A stretch of DNA of 64,000 bases from Cymbidium sinense (Eukaryota; Streptophyta; Magnoliopsida; Asparagales; Orchidaceae). Below the pieces are notes generated by a model, which was not told the DNA's origin, made no database searches, and saw nothing but the letters and a program-made list of their open reading frames with translations. Below are positions 12,301 through 23,871 of the stretch, piece after piece (position 1 is the stretch's first letter; each line of letters starts with the position of its first letter). A program made the position numbers and the translations under genes. The stretch lies in contig CM038221.1 of assembly GCA_021442155.1 (NCBI GenBank), positions 44,835,648-44,899,647 of the forward strand, given 5' to 3'.

Positions 12301-14679
12301 AGAACCTATTTGTCCTAAGATACATCTAAGCTTAGGTATACCTCCCTAAGCTTGGGTTTAGTATTCCCTTAATCACTAAAAGTGTCATATGACTAAGGAG
12401 ATCCTTATGCTTAGAAGACTCCTAAGTCTAAGATAGGAAGGATGAGTCCTCACTCCAAAAGTGAGGTCAACAGTGTGAAATAAACTTTTTTGACTAGTGC
12501 CTGTGCATTTATGTGTATATGTCCTTTGTCGTCAATTGAAAGCTCTAAGATTTAAAATATAAGGGTAGTGCATTGACACTAAAATTCAGCACCTAAAGCT
12601 AGCCTATAGGACATAAGCTTAAGACCTAAGGGCTTGACATTGTGGTGCTTAGTAAGTGGCGATGTTAAAATAGAATATAAATGCTTTAATATTGTCCATT
12701 AAATGTCTATTTTAAGAATACAACACCACGACACTGGGTATAAGCACTACAGTGCTATGAGACATCCGCCTAAGTTCCATTTTTTCTAGGATGCTATGCC
12801 TCAATGATGGAATATTAGCACCGCGATGCTATTTCATTAAAAGCCTTTTTTTTGGAAAAATTTAAAACTTTTGGTGGCATAACACCATATAATCTGATCT
12901 TTATAACTTTTTTTAATGCATCAGCACTCTTCTCTCTTGTTCCAGATCTAAGATCAATAGAATGAGGGTTTCATTTCAAACTAGAACTAAGTTTGTCAGT
13001 AGAATAGACTTCTAGACATGACACGATGGTGTTGTCGTAATGGTGTTGCAGCACTGTATTAAGTTTGTCAAATTGCTTTATTTTCTCTCTCTTCTCTTTT
13101 TTTTGTATGCAAACATTTTTTCTCTCGTTTCTCTTTTTTTGTATGCAAACATTTTTTACTCAATTCTAATGAAAAATTAAAATAATTTTATTAAATCGTC
13201 ATGCCACACATTCTCTTTTTTTTATTACATTTTTTTCAACAAAAAAAAATATGTTTAGTAATTTTTAAAGTAGAATCCATGTCAAGATCATAGATGTTTA
13301 TTCATATAATCCTCTTCTTACTTGAACTCACATCTTTTTCTCCTCTTCATAAAATTAACCCTTGAATTCTCATATATGATTCTAAGAAACTTATTTGCTC
13401 TTATTTTTCGGGACATTGATTGTGATTTTTATTCACCTCTTTTTATTATCTTTCTTCTTAACAACATCTTCATCAATAATAATATCTTGAGAGCGAATTC
13501 AACCTCTTATGCCAATGTATGATACATCCTACTTGAGGTTAATGTCTATCTTATTATCGATAACCATTGATGTTGTTCCTTAGCATGTATTTTCTCTTAT
13601 TGCTATGCTTGAATATGATAGAATATGATAGAAACAACTTATTTTATGTTGCAAACTTAAAGCTTGTAAATGATGAAAACTATTAAGTGTTGCAGATAAC
13701 AAAGGCTCACCACAAAGTTTTATTTGTTTTCTTGTCATTGGTATTAAATACATAAAACTTTATAATTATTCAAAATAAGTCCTAATATTGAAATCAAGAA
13801 AGTAAAGAAAAATTAGAGCAAGTAGAGTGCAACAAAAGTACCAATTGATACATTCTATTTAAAGAATTATAGTATTCAGTAGAAGAACATTAGCAATTAG
13901 AGGAACATCTATTTAAAGATTAATGATAGCTTATAATAAATGTAACTTCATGGATGTTAGTGAACACATAAAATAATTTCTTTAGCTTAATCTCAATAAA
14001 TTTGTTGAAAATGAAACATAAATCATGCTTGAACTTGCATAAACTTATTTATATAGTAAAAAATATGTAAAAAATAATAATTTTTAAATATAACAATAAA
14101 ATTTTATACAAGAGTAATGGTCGATCTAACCAACAACTCAAGAGATTAGTGAAATTTTATTTTCAACAGAAACTATTCTTTTGAGAACAAAGAACTATTT
14201 TTTATTTGTACACAAGAAAATAAATATCTACCAGAAAATAGCAAGCAAATTAAACCACCTGAATATATATAGTTCAACCGATTATGACACGTGTTTTCCA
14301 ATGGATAAATGCTGCTAGAAATTCATTGAAAATGGAAAATTTGATTTTTTTTTTTTTTTTTGAGTTTTTCGATGAATTTTTTAATAACAACTTTTCTCTA
14401 TAGTAACTCGATGAATCAATTCAACAAATTCAATTACGAACTAATCCTTCAATCAATTCAATCCAAATACAATAATCTTTTCTCCATAAAATCGATCAAA
14501 ATTGGTGATTAAACTATTAAATTAGATTAAATTTTTGAATAACTCACTATTTTAATATTGATCAAATTTGGTTTTCTTGATTTTGATTTAAGAAAGTAGA
14601 AATTAAGAAATTAAATTAAAAATAAAAACATAACTAAATAATATATCCTAAAATTTTTTATTTATAATTGATATATAAT
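12301..14679. other. AT-rich intergenic DNA with small repeats
   Basis: From 12640 to 13060 there are repeated small words around a CACTGCAGTGCTAT-like theme (12748 cactacagtgctat, 12819 caccgcgatgctat, 13044 gtgttgcagcactg), possibly remains of an unidentified LTR. From 13160 to 14679 the sequence is plain AT-rich DNA. No gene is supported. Confidence 0.45.
13084..13165. repeat. Two-copy tandem duplication
   Basis: The phrase ctctttttttTGTATGCAAACATTTTTT occurs twice in immediate succession with only minor change, a ~37-40 bp direct duplication. Confidence 0.75.
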
Positions 14680-15633
14680 TAATATGTCACGAAAATTCTA
14701 CTAGTGAGCACGCGAATCTTGATGTCAGAATCGATTACGGTCAAGAAATGACTTAAAATATAATTGAAAACTTTGTGTTGCTCTCACCTCCTAAATCTGG
14801 GTGTTTATAGTCAAATCGGCGTCTTGATGAGCCGATCTAACAAGCCTAAGATCTCTAATTTAACTTCATTTATTCTTAAAATACATCGATGATCGAATGA
14901 ATTATTTGCTGATAGTGGTTTGGATTTTTTTGTTGTCACTCACATAATATATAAATAGCTCATTTTCATATGAGGGAAGCTAAAAAGAAGAGAGCTCAAA
15001 GCTTGAAAATCCTAAATAATCATGCCACCACCGATTTGACACGCTAATACACCAACTGCCACCCGTGAACCATTCTTGGTCCTCATCAAATCACATCTTC
15101 ATTACCATTCATCGCCACGGTCATCACCGCCGACCACGGCCATCATCTGGTCATCACCGTGACGCCGGTCGCGCGATCGCCGTAGGTCCGCCGCTGATCG
15201 AGAATCATGTGCCGTCAACCACCACCATCGATCATCATCATCGACCGTTTAGTTTTACTATCGTTGGTCATTATTTGCCATCTCATGGGTCATCACCACC
15301 GAGCATCGCGGTCAATTTGCGACCACCCATTCACCATCATCACCAGACACTTGTTACGATAATCACTGCATAGCTATTTTTACCTAATTATCGGATTCCC
15401 ATTGTGAGGCCTTCTCATATACAATTCATCCGTTATCGAAAAAATTTGTACTCTATAAAAGCGGATACATAGTGGAAGATTTTCTTGGGCTCAGTAGTTT
15501 TTCCTCCTCTTAGGTTTTCTACATACAAATCCCGGAGTTTCTTTTTCATTCTTCAAATATCTGTATGTGTGTTGGATTTCACAATAAATCTAAGGCATAA
15601 ACTTTTATTCTACTAACGGTTTCTATCACACAC
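14680..15633 (+). repeat. Element 1, 5' LTR
   Basis: Collinear with the 3' LTR at 24203-25157: taatatgtcac start, gtgtttatagtcaaatcg, gagccgatctaacaagcc, tataaatag, the CCACCACCG-rich block after the TATA box, and tgtgtgttggatttcaca near the end. The original TG start appears mutated to TA. It ends near a cacaca just before the PBS relic. A reading frame at 15065-15373 inside it is low-complexity His/Arg/Pro and is not a gene. Confidence 0.85.
14949..14958 (+). promoter_or_regulatory. LTR TATA box (tataaatag)
   Basis: atataaatag lies in the LTR at the position where the sister LTRs keep tctataaatag (24509, 35173, 57005). This is the expected Pol II promoter for genomic RNA, with the CG-rich R/U5 block beginning about 60-100 bp downstream. 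Confidence 0.6.
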
Positions 15634-15652
15634 ATTTGACAGTCTATGAGAA
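15634..15652 (+). other. Primer-binding-site relic
   Basis: The sequence directly after the 5' LTR, tttgacagtctatgagaa, aligns with the better preserved tgcgccgtctgtgggaa after the LTR of element 5 (47314-47332, minus). The differences are mainly C-to-T and G-to-A changes plus a 2-base loss, as expected for decayed methylated DNA. Confidence 0.6.
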
Positions 15653-15691
15653 GTAAACCCCACAATTGCAATCTTTGTGAACACGTGCAAT

Positions 15692-17020
15692 ATGGCCAAC
15701 AGGCACAATACTCACAACAACGGAGCCTCCCGCTCCCACTCTCGTCACTCTCGAAACCAATCCTTGAACCAAGGAAGCTGCCTCACTTGACATGACATGT
15801 CGGTGAAGGTGCAAATATCTCTAGAAGATCATGTATGCCAAATGAAAGAGTCTCAAAATGAGAAAATCTGACTTTTACAAGAAACACGGTAACCACTACT
15901 GCGGTAAATACATCTTCCCAAGATCGATCGTTAGCAAGGGAGGTCAAAATGCTATCTGAGGGCCTTCTCAGTGTTCCTTCATTTCTAGATCGTGATGATG
16001 TCCTCCTTGACCTTCTTAATTCTACTTATCCATCACTTTCAGCCGACCTACTAATCCACCAATTATTGTGGTAGCAGGCATTCTCATCTGTTGATTCACG
16101 GTCATATTATGAATTATAACACATAGTCAGAAGAATTCCACTTTAAAGATGGAAATCATCTTCCCTTTTATCACGACTATCAGAAGTCTTCACCTTTGAC
16201 TGAAGCTATTCTTCAACATCCTATTCCCGTAGGGTTCAAGCTTCCGAGCATCGACTCTTATGATGGGGCAACTGACCCATATGAATACATCGACCATTAC
16301 AGGACCATCATGCATATCCAATGAGCTCCTGACACATTGCTTTGTCAGGTCTTTCCAATCACCCTCTAGGGTCAGGCTCGCACTTGGTTCTACTCTCTTC
16401 CAAGGGCATCCATCCAAACCTTTGACGAACTCACCAAGAATTTTGTAGAATAGTTCATTGCAAACCGGAGGATCATTAAAGATTCCTCTCATCTCTCAGG
16501 CATTCATCAAAATGAGGGTGAATCACTTAAGGAGTACTTCCAGAGGTTCTTCTTAGAGGCTCAAATACAAGTAGACACGAACTATTAAGAGGAGGTTTTC
16601 CTTGGAGGGATAAATCCTGTCTGCTAGGTCTCATTTGGGTGTGAAGCACATTTTTCGATGAGGTTATTCATTGTAAATAATTGTGAACAATTCTGAGGGA
16701 AAATGTAAAGTGCTTGACCGGTCGACAATCCCATCAAAAGAAGCAACAAGGCAGTCATGATCTCCCTCCATGACCATCACATCAACAATATGAACTACGA
16801 CCAAAAAAGGAATACAGACCATTGAACACATCTCAAGTTAACGTCTTGATGGTCATTCGATATGAAGAGACCAAGTGCCATCCGGCCCAAATTCGAAATG
16901 GGAACAATATTATCACATCCATCGAAGTTGTGGATATACTACTGAGGCGTGTAAACAACTCAAAAGATCGAGGCTCATTCAATAAGGATATCTCGATTTG
17001 TGCGAGAATCAATCGACTCA
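15692..17020 (+). pseudogene. gag polyprotein relic of element 1
   Basis: Capsid/nucleocapsid-type gag, normally the structural protein that packages the element RNA. A start codon at 15692 opens a Ser/His/Arg/Asn-rich N-terminus. Recognisable capsid blocks are YDGATDPYEYIDHYRTIMHI (from 16259), a TWFYSLP-type block near 16384, and SGIHQNEGESLKEYFQRF near 16500-16545. Near 16904-16966 a nucleocapsid-type block YYHIHRSCGYTTEACKQL keeps the spacing of the lineage's HRxxGHTTExC motif. In-frame stops lie near 16322, 16368 and 16452, and the frame changes several times, so no gag can be made. The order relative to protease is normal. Confidence 0.85.
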
Positions 17021-17149
17021 AGAAAACATAACTCCAAGGGACAACCGGGACAATCATCATAGAATAACAAAATAATTGGATAGTTGGAGAGGGACCACTA
17101 TTAATCAAGTCCTCATTGCCACCTCTAAGAACTAGAGTTAAAGAAATCT

Positions 17150-17720
17150 CGTATTGATCATTCCATCACTTTTAATGACTCGAACTTAGAAGGAGTTTAA
17201 GTTCCCCATCAAGATCCACATGTCATCAGTGCAAGGATTGGTGACCCATGCTATAATGTTAAGAGAATTTTGATTGATAATGGGAGTTTTGTCGATGTCT
17301 TATTTTACTCCACATTTTTTAGAATATTTTTGGTTAGGGAAAAGCTTCAACCTACTGCAGAACCATTATATGAGTTTGATAATTCCACTCTGCGGTGGAG
17401 GAAATCACCCTTTCTGATGTTCTCGGAGAATTTTCTCAACAAGTGACTCATTCAATTTAATTCATGGTGGTTAAGTCAAATTCGGTATACAACGATATCT
17501 TTAGAAGGTCCCTCCAATCAATTTTTGGTGCTGTTACTTTGGTATCTCATCTTAAGATGAAATTTCCAACTCCTGTTGAGGTTGGAGTGATCTTTGGACA
17601 TCAAAAAATAGCACAATCATGTTACCTCAGACAAGCTCAATCACGCCCTTCGGTGACCTTCACCATCAAGAATTCTAATTTTTTAGATGAAGAAGTACCC
17701 TAAAGAGCTTTGCTTGTATA
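17150..17720 (+). pseudogene. Retroviral-type aspartic protease relic, element 1
   Basis: The catalytic block reads KRILIDNGSFVDVLFY at about 17262-17310. In this lineage the family motif is D-N-G-S-S-A/V-D-V/I-L, so the active-site Asp is present but the second Ser is Phe. Further down HLKMKFPTPVE (about 17549-17580) matches the conserved end of the protease/linker, also seen in element 6 near 53233. The enzyme would cleave the Gag-Pol polyprotein. Several stops interrupt it, so it is a relic. Confidence 0.8.
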
Positions 17721-17829
17721 AGATTTGCTCCCTATTTCATTGTCAGATGAATGAATAAGAGTCAGGATCTTGCATGGGTAAAATACCATAGATCCAAGAC
17801 ATGTCCAATGAACCATGCACCCTCCCTGC

Positions 17830-18720
17830 ACATTGATCCAATATTCAAGTGATCATCCAAAAGAAGCGAAGTTTTGCACCTGATTGCCTCCATGCTATTG
17901 AACAATAAGTTAACAAGCTCTTAGAAGCGAGATTCATACAAAAAGTATATTATCCTACATGGCTAGAAAATGTTGTCATGGTTAAGAAAATAAATGGAAC
18001 TTGAAGAATGTGTATTGATTACATTGATCTCAACAAAGCTTTCCCGAAAGATAGTTTTTCCCTCCCTGAATTGATCAATTGGTTGATGCTATGTATGGGC
18101 ATCAAATGCTCAGCTTTTTGGATGCTTACTCAGGTTACAACCATATAAAAATGGACCTAATGGATGAAGAAGTTACATCATTTCAAACATATAAAAGTTT
18201 ATATTGCTACCAAGTTATGATATTAGGTTAAAAAAGTGCTACATATCAATACTTTATGAATAAGATTTTTAAAGACCTCTTAAACCACACAATGGAGGTA
18301 TATGTGGATGACATGACATAGTAAAAGCTTGAAAGAATCACAACATATTTCGACTTAGAAATGTGCTTTAACCTTCTTCGATGTTATAACATGTGACTCA
18401 ACACCAAGTGTGCTTTTGGGGTTACGTTGAGAAAATTTCTTGGGTTCATGGTCACCCTTGGGATTGAAGATAATCACGAGAAAATCGGGCTTAGAGATCT
18501 CCTCAAAGAATATCATGGAAGTTCAACACTTGAATGGGCAAATTGCTGCCTTATCTCACTTTTTAGCCCGTTCTGGAGATAAATACTTGTCATTCTTTAA
18601 AATACTAAAGGGAGCTAAAAATAATAATTTATAGTAGACTGATGAATGTCAAGTTACTTTTGAGCAACTTAGAGAATATTTAACATCTCCACCCTTACTA
18701 TCCAAGCCTATCTAAGGAGA
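17830..18720 (+). pseudogene. Reverse transcriptase relic, element 1
   Basis: RT of Ty3/gypsy type. N-terminal blocks are FIQKVYYPTWLENVVMVKK (about 17928-17985) and RMCIDYIDLNKAFPKDSFS (about 18005-18060). The finger/palm block SFLDAYSGYNHIKMDL lies at about 18112-18158, and the catalytic YVDDM at 18301-18315, so both metal-binding Asp residues remain. Single stops occur after NGT (about 18001), before SATYQYF and after the YVDDMT block. It sits between protease and RNase H as expected. Confidence 0.88.
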
Positions 18721-19059
18721 TGTTATACTTATATCTATATCTCTCTTCTCTCGATAAGCTGTTTTAGTGCAAGAAGAAAATGTGATACAAACCAATTTAC
18801 TATGTCGGTAAAATTCTCGATATAGAAAGTAGTTATCCTTGAGATAAGATGGCTTTGGCTTTAGTTTTCTTAGGGCAAAATTACATCTATACTTCCAAGA
18901 TCACACCATCGGTGTTTACACTCATTTACCATTGAGGGACATTCTCATCATGGAAAGTTAATCAAATGGTCCATAGAATTAGGAGAGTTCGATATCCATT
19001 TTTTACCCACTGAGACATAAAGTCTCAAGTACTTGCAGACTTTATGGTGGAATGGTATA

Positions 19060-19360
19060 CCCCCTTTACACCCTTCTCCTCAATGGACCCTCTATGTTGA
19101 TGGAGTTTCAGAAAATATTGGTGCCGGAGCAAGAATCTTACTTATTTTCCCCCAATAGGATACCTTAGAGTATGAACTTCTAAAATTTACTACAACTAAT
19201 AATATGGTTGAATATGAGGCTCTCATCACTAGGTTGAGACTTGCCATCGATTATGAGGATCCAAACTTAATGCTCATAATCTCTAGCTAGCACAATACCT
19301 CAGCTTGGTGAAGTCACTTCTTGCCTATATCAAGACACATCAAATCATTCACATACTTTG
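19060..19360 (+). pseudogene. RNase H relic, element 1
   Basis: Block WTLYVDGVSENIGAGARILL starts at 19084 with the first catalytic Asp in YVDG, followed by LEYELLKFTTTNNMVEYEAL, which carries the NxxEYEAL motif typical of Ty3/gypsy RNase H. One stop follows IFPQ. This domain removes the RNA strand during reverse transcription. The region 18720-19060 between RT and RNase H is the tether and is too decayed to read. Confidence 0.82.
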
Positions 19361-19489
19361 AGAAGAAACTTTCAGTGATACTCTCAGCTCGTTACCTACT
19401 ACAGAGATCTATTTAAGGTATGTTGAGGAGATATATTTTCTAGTATCAAGGGTCATATGTAATACAAGAAATTAATGAGAAAAGGAACC

Positions 19490-20650
19490 TTGTGGATGGA
19501 CTCCATCCTATCCTTTCTACAAGATGGGATCCTTCACGAAGATCCCTCAGAAGAAAAGGCAACTTTATTATTATCGGAGGTGAACTATACAAACAAACTT
19601 TCTCTAGGTCATACCTTAAATGCCTCTCACCATTAGAGATCGATTATGCATTAAGAGAAGTACACTCTGTGATATGTGGAGAACACCTAAGAGGAAGGGA
19701 GCTAGCCCTTAAAATTATAAGGCAAGAGTTCTATTCACGATAAAGCAAGATGCCTTGGATTTCATAATAAAAATGTGTGAGTTATTAGTTGCACTCTAAC
19801 CTCTCTCATGCACCACATACAGTGCTCTCATCCCTTCAAAGCCCGTGACATTTTGCTCAATTGGGAATTGATATCATGGGACCTTTTCTAGTAGTGTCAG
19901 GGCAATGAAAGTTTATCATTTTAGTTATCGACTATTTCACTAAATGGGTGAAAGCTGAACCACTAGCTAAAATCATGGAGGCAAATGCTAAATAATTTAT
20001 TTGGAAAAATATAATATGTTGATTTGGTCTACAAAGATCGATAATGGAACCCAATTTATTGGAAAAGTCTTTACATCTTTTGTAAAGATCTTCACATTCG
20101 ATTCTTTACGTTGTAGCCATCCTCAAACTAATGGATATGAAATACAATGACTAAAAGGGTTACAAATGCATCTCGAAAATGCTAGGGGACAATGGGTTAA
20201 GGAGCTCTCTAATATTCTTTGGGCTTATCGCACTACATCGCGAACTTTAACTGGTGAGACACCATATAATTTGTGTTTGATAAGCTATTATAGATGTCTC
20301 CGAGTTCAATCAGTTCAATCATTCAATCATGATAGTAATGAAGAAAAACTTCGACGGACCTACTCCAGAAACTCATGACCCTACTTTGGATTGCTTCCCA
20401 CCACAAGGGTAGCTCATCACTTCAATAAAAGGAATTAAAACCCGTCCTATCTCTGTCGGTGACTTGGTCACCAAAGTCTTGTTTGTGGGCAAAGGCCCTC
20501 CAGCGATAAGCTCTCACCTCTTTGGGATGACCCTTATTGGTTATATAGCTATGGTCCGAGCCGGAATATTTAAAGGATCGAATTTCCTTGCCTCGAACTT
20601 AGAACATCGAGAATCTCTGAAAATATTATCAGTAATTCCTACTACATAAT
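19490..20650 (+). pseudogene. Integrase relic, element 1
   Basis: The zinc-binding region appears as EIDYALREVHSVICGEH with RELALKIIRQEFY (about 19634-19740). The core has GIDIMGPF (19864, first catalytic Asp), IDNGTQFIGK (about 20036-20065, second Asp) and HPQTNGYE (20118-20141, catalytic Glu), then WVKELSNILWAYRTTSRTLT (about 20193-20252). A degenerate GPY-type tail with GDLVTKVLFVGKGPP lies near 20458-20500. No chromodomain is seen, which fits the Tat/non-chromovirus branch. Stops and frameshifts inactivate it. Confidence 0.87.
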
Positions 20651-20659
20651 TACCGTAAC

Positions 20660-20949
20660 TTTTATTTTGTCTTGTTTGTCATTTCCTCTTCAACTCATAT
20701 CTTTGTTAAAATTATATTATGATTGTATCACCGACCTTATCAAAGTAATGAGTTTATGGCCTTTTCTTTCAAGCTTGTTGCATATAAACAATCTCCTTCA
20801 TTTAATTCTCCCTTGAGGAATGCACAACTCACATTGTATTTGGTCGGGGCATGATCAATCTGGGATTTGATGGGACCTCTTACTCTTCCAAAGCACTTTG
20901 TAACACTTTGACTTTAGGATAGGACAAAAGTCCTTGGTGGACATTCCGA
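20660..20949. other. Element 1 spacer after pol
   Basis: AT-rich, non-coding stretch between the integrase relic and the short array. Nothing recognised. Confidence 0.5.
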
Positions 20950-21125
20950 CCTCTTCATACATGCACTTTGGCTAATACACAGGAATGGTTAAAGTCATTA
21001 AAATTCCATATAGGTAAGACCTCGAATAATATTTTGACTAATACACAGGATAGGCCAAAAGTCCTTGGTGGACTTCGAATAATATTGATCAATGTCACCT
21101 CGGATAGGTCAAAATAAAATAAGAG
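20950..21125 (+). repeat. Short copy of the ggtcaaaa/ccttggtgga array
   Basis: About three eroded monomers with the words gactaatacacagg, gataggccaaaagtccttgg, tggactt and ataggtcaaaataaaat. The same monomer dominates the arrays at 26640-26990, 36000-36680, 44290-45220 and 53815-55090, so this is the remnant of the family's spacer array in element 1. Confidence 0.65.
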
Positions 21126-21269
21126 CAAATCACCCAAAATTTTTAACTTACTAATGTCATTGATAGCTCTAACATGATGATATAAGAAAGAATCAAAATT
21201 TTGGATACAAAAAATAATATAAATAATAATACATAGATAAAAGGAAAAGAAATGCATCCTCAAGTGATA

Positions 21270-22870
21270 CAACATGATATCAATGTACTCCTCACCGCTG
21301 GAAGATGCTCCCTTAAACTCACCCTCAACCCCCTCATCTCCAGAATCTAGTGAAGGGTCTTCAGATATTTGGCTGGGAGATAGATTCTTAATACTAGCTC
21401 CAATTTTGCGATCAACTAAGTGGATTCCTTTTAGAAATCCTCAAATGAAGCCTTCCTTCAAACATTGGCTCAAAGTCCTTTCACATTAAGAATATGATTA
21501 CGAGATTTTTGGACATGGTCCTCGATATCATCGCGATAATATAGGGAGTTCTTAAAGTCTTCCACTGCCTTAAGGTGATTTTATTTACTTTCGCTTTTGA
21601 TATTATAAGCTTCTTCTCAGAAAGATGATCCTGTAATGCTTTCTTCTTTAGTTCAAGAGCTTTCTTCTCTGCTGTAAATGCCTTGAGTATTTTCTCTTTC
21701 TGGCGAGTCTCTGCCCTCACCTCAATTGGCTCATCACGAGTATGCTTCACCTCGATCTTTGGAGAAAGAAAGAAAGTTGACATGTTCATAGCTTCGGTTC
21801 TACACCCGATTAGCTAATCCTCTAGAGCTGCCACTTCTTTGGCCTTAATACTCATCTTTCGCTCATACTTTGCATATTTTTTCTTTCACAAATTCAGTAT
21901 TCCACTCATCTCTGAGGAGGAGAAATGGGCCCTAATGATTACATGAAGATGCTAAAGCTAAACACCTCTTCAGAATATGCGATTTAGTGCAATCCTCCCA
22001 TTATGAGTTGAGATAGGCTAAACTCTCGGAGGCCAAGCGGGGAACATCTTCTCCGCAAATATTTGACGTAGTAATTTCGGCATATGTCTTCTTTTTCTTT
22101 AAAGAAGAAATATTGCTATCACCATGATTTTATAATGGGCTTATTGAAAGAATCCTGTGAATATGAGGAGACCTTTCATCACCTTAACTTGATCTCTTCA
22201 GTGGAAGAGCATGAGATCTCCCTGCTTGAATGGAAATGCCAACCTTGAACATTCTATCTTCAATTATATACTTGTCAATGTGACGTAACTCATGCTGCAA
22301 GCTTCCTACATCAAGAATATTAAGAGTCATTAAGATTTCATTCTCTTTAATCAACAATGGATCTGGAAGGTCATTCAATCTTCTCCATCTCTCAGGGAGG
22401 CCCCACTAATTTTTCACAAAAAAGAACCCATTAGACCAATTTCTAGGTGGATCTCATGCTTAAAATTCTATCCAATTATTTATAGCTCAATAAGAAACAT
22501 GTCCCTGAGCAACACATGTGAATTTACACATTCGGTACAAGTATTTGATGTTCAAAGTCACACGCTCTCTAAAGAAGACAATCAAACTAACGATGATCAC
22601 TAAAGCTCAAAATGAAAATTACGATAAAGTTACACCGCATATTTTAAAGACCTCAATCAATTCAGGAGCCAAAGGGAATCGCAGTCTCGCACAAAGAATC
22701 ATCTCAGAAGCAGTGAAGTATCCTAGCGGAGGAGAACGTGCTCGATCAGACATTTTGGCAATAATAGCCACCAACTCATTGGAGAAATGAAATGTTATGG
22801 AGCACCATTAAACTGTTAGCTGTGATAGTGGATGACATATCATCTTTAGCTATCACGCAATTGGTTTTCT
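21270..22870 (-). pseudogene. Antisense ORF (aORF) of element 1, main part
   Basis: A coding relic on the strand opposite gag-pol, between pol and the 3' LTR. Read on the minus strand, about 22830-22350 gives a block with LNIKYLYRMCKFTCVAQGHV, then DPPRNWSNGFFFVKN, then WRRLNDLPDPLL. This resembles the gypsy-associated family annotated as PF04195 (putative gypsy-type transposon); that assignment is from memory of the motif style. It continues as ENEILMTLNILDVGSLQHEL and on to a coiled coil at 21789-21550 with VKHTRDEPIEVRAETRQKEK and Lys/Glu/Leu heptads. Several stops interrupt it. A homologous copy lies at 59600-60760. Function is unknown; Tat-lineage elements are known to carry such extra ORFs. 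Confidence 0.75.
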
Positions 22871-23246
22871 TGCGGCCATCATCCTGCAAAAATACATAAT
22901 AAATAAAAAAGATGAGAGAAAGACAAAGGTCTGATAATTGTGTGAAGCAACTCACTCACTCCAATACTTGGGCATATCCTTTCTTGACTTTATTGTTCAC
23001 GGACAGCTTGGATAAAATTTATCGCCCATGATCTGACGAAAAATATATGCATACATAGAAGATCAAAAAGGAAAAAAAAACTATTTCTTTCTAATGATAC
23101 TCTAAAATTACCTGCCAGACTTTCTGAATTTTTTGAAGGATGGTTCTTAATTGATGCTTCCCTATCATCTTGACAGTTGTCAACTGCTGAACCATCCATT
23201 GGAGTTTCAAGAAATTCAATTTCCTACAAGAAGAAGTAAAAAGTAC
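22871..23246 (-). pseudogene. Probable upstream part of the aORF transcript
   Basis: On the minus strand, between the 90-bp repeat and the PF04195-like block. It contains frames such as one at 23288-23091 beginning MREALTLRWRRSRP and an AT-rich insert at about 22885-22940 that could be an intron. No homology is recognised; it is included because it lies within the antisense module and has no other explanation. Confidence 0.4.
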
Positions 23247-23690
23247 GGGCCTTGATCGCCTCCATCGGAGAGTTAATGCCTCTCTCAAGGGAAAATTGGA
23301 GCCTTGCCGTCTAAACTATGGGTCTTGATAGCCTCCAAACTTGGTCAGTCCGACAAGGACAGTTGACGCCTCTCTCGAGGAAAAATCGGAGCATCGCTGT
23401 ATGAACTATGGGTCTTGATCACCTCCAAACTCGATCGGTCTGATAATGACAGTTGACGCCTTTCTCAAGGAAAAACTGGAGCCTCACTGTATGATCTACG
23501 GGTCTTGATCGCTTCCACACTCGGTCAGTCTGACGAGGATAGTTGTCGCCTCTCTTGAGAGAAAACTGGAGCCTCGATGTATGAAGTATGGGCCTTGATC
23601 GCCTCCAAACCCGGTTGATCCGACGAGGATAATTGATGCCTCTCTCGAGGAAAAATCAGAGTCTCGCTATATAAGTTATGGGTCTTGATT
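23247..23690 (-). repeat. 90-bp tandem repeat (30 codons on minus strand)
   Basis: Units start with gggtcttgatcgcctccaaa at 23247, 23320, 23410, 23500, 23590 and 23680. Spacing is exactly 90 bp except for the first unit (73 bp, a 17-bp loss). Because 90 is a multiple of three, the minus strand reads as a 30-residue repeat with words like QPGLEAIKAHTSYIEAPVFS and RERHQLSSSD, open over at least two units. It lies between the antisense TATA box and the aORF. A decayed relative is at 37860-38380. Confidence 0.88.
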
Positions 23691-23860
23691 AGCAAAGAAA
23701 ATGACATTCTCTTAAGAAGAAGGTCAGAGTTTCACTGACAAAAAGAAAAAAAAATTTTTTTTTTGCCCTAGCCCTTGAACTTCTGCTAAATGATTTCTCA
23801 TCCAATGCAAAAGAACACTAGAGCATATGGGAGTTGTGTCTCCTTAGTTTACCCTAGGGG

Positions 23861-23871
23861 GTTTTTATAGA
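23861..23871 (-). promoter_or_regulatory. Antisense TATA box, element 1
   Basis: gtttttataga on the plus strand is tctataaaaac on the minus strand, set in ggtctataaaaacccccta. It faces the 90-bp repeat and aORF. Equivalent boxes occur at 38416-38430, 43546-43560, 50762-50774, 55902-55918 and 61491-61507, always oriented antisense to the host element. Confidence 0.65.

Noticed and set aside
15065..15373. 102-residue His/Arg/Pro-rich frame
   Set aside because: Lies in the R/U5 block of the element 1 LTR; the equivalent block in the sister LTR (24595-24930) does not keep the frame.
21274..21489. Plus frame with PLNSPSTPSSPESSEGSS-type text
   Set aside because: Opposite strand to the aORF tail and unsupported by the second aORF copy at about 59600.
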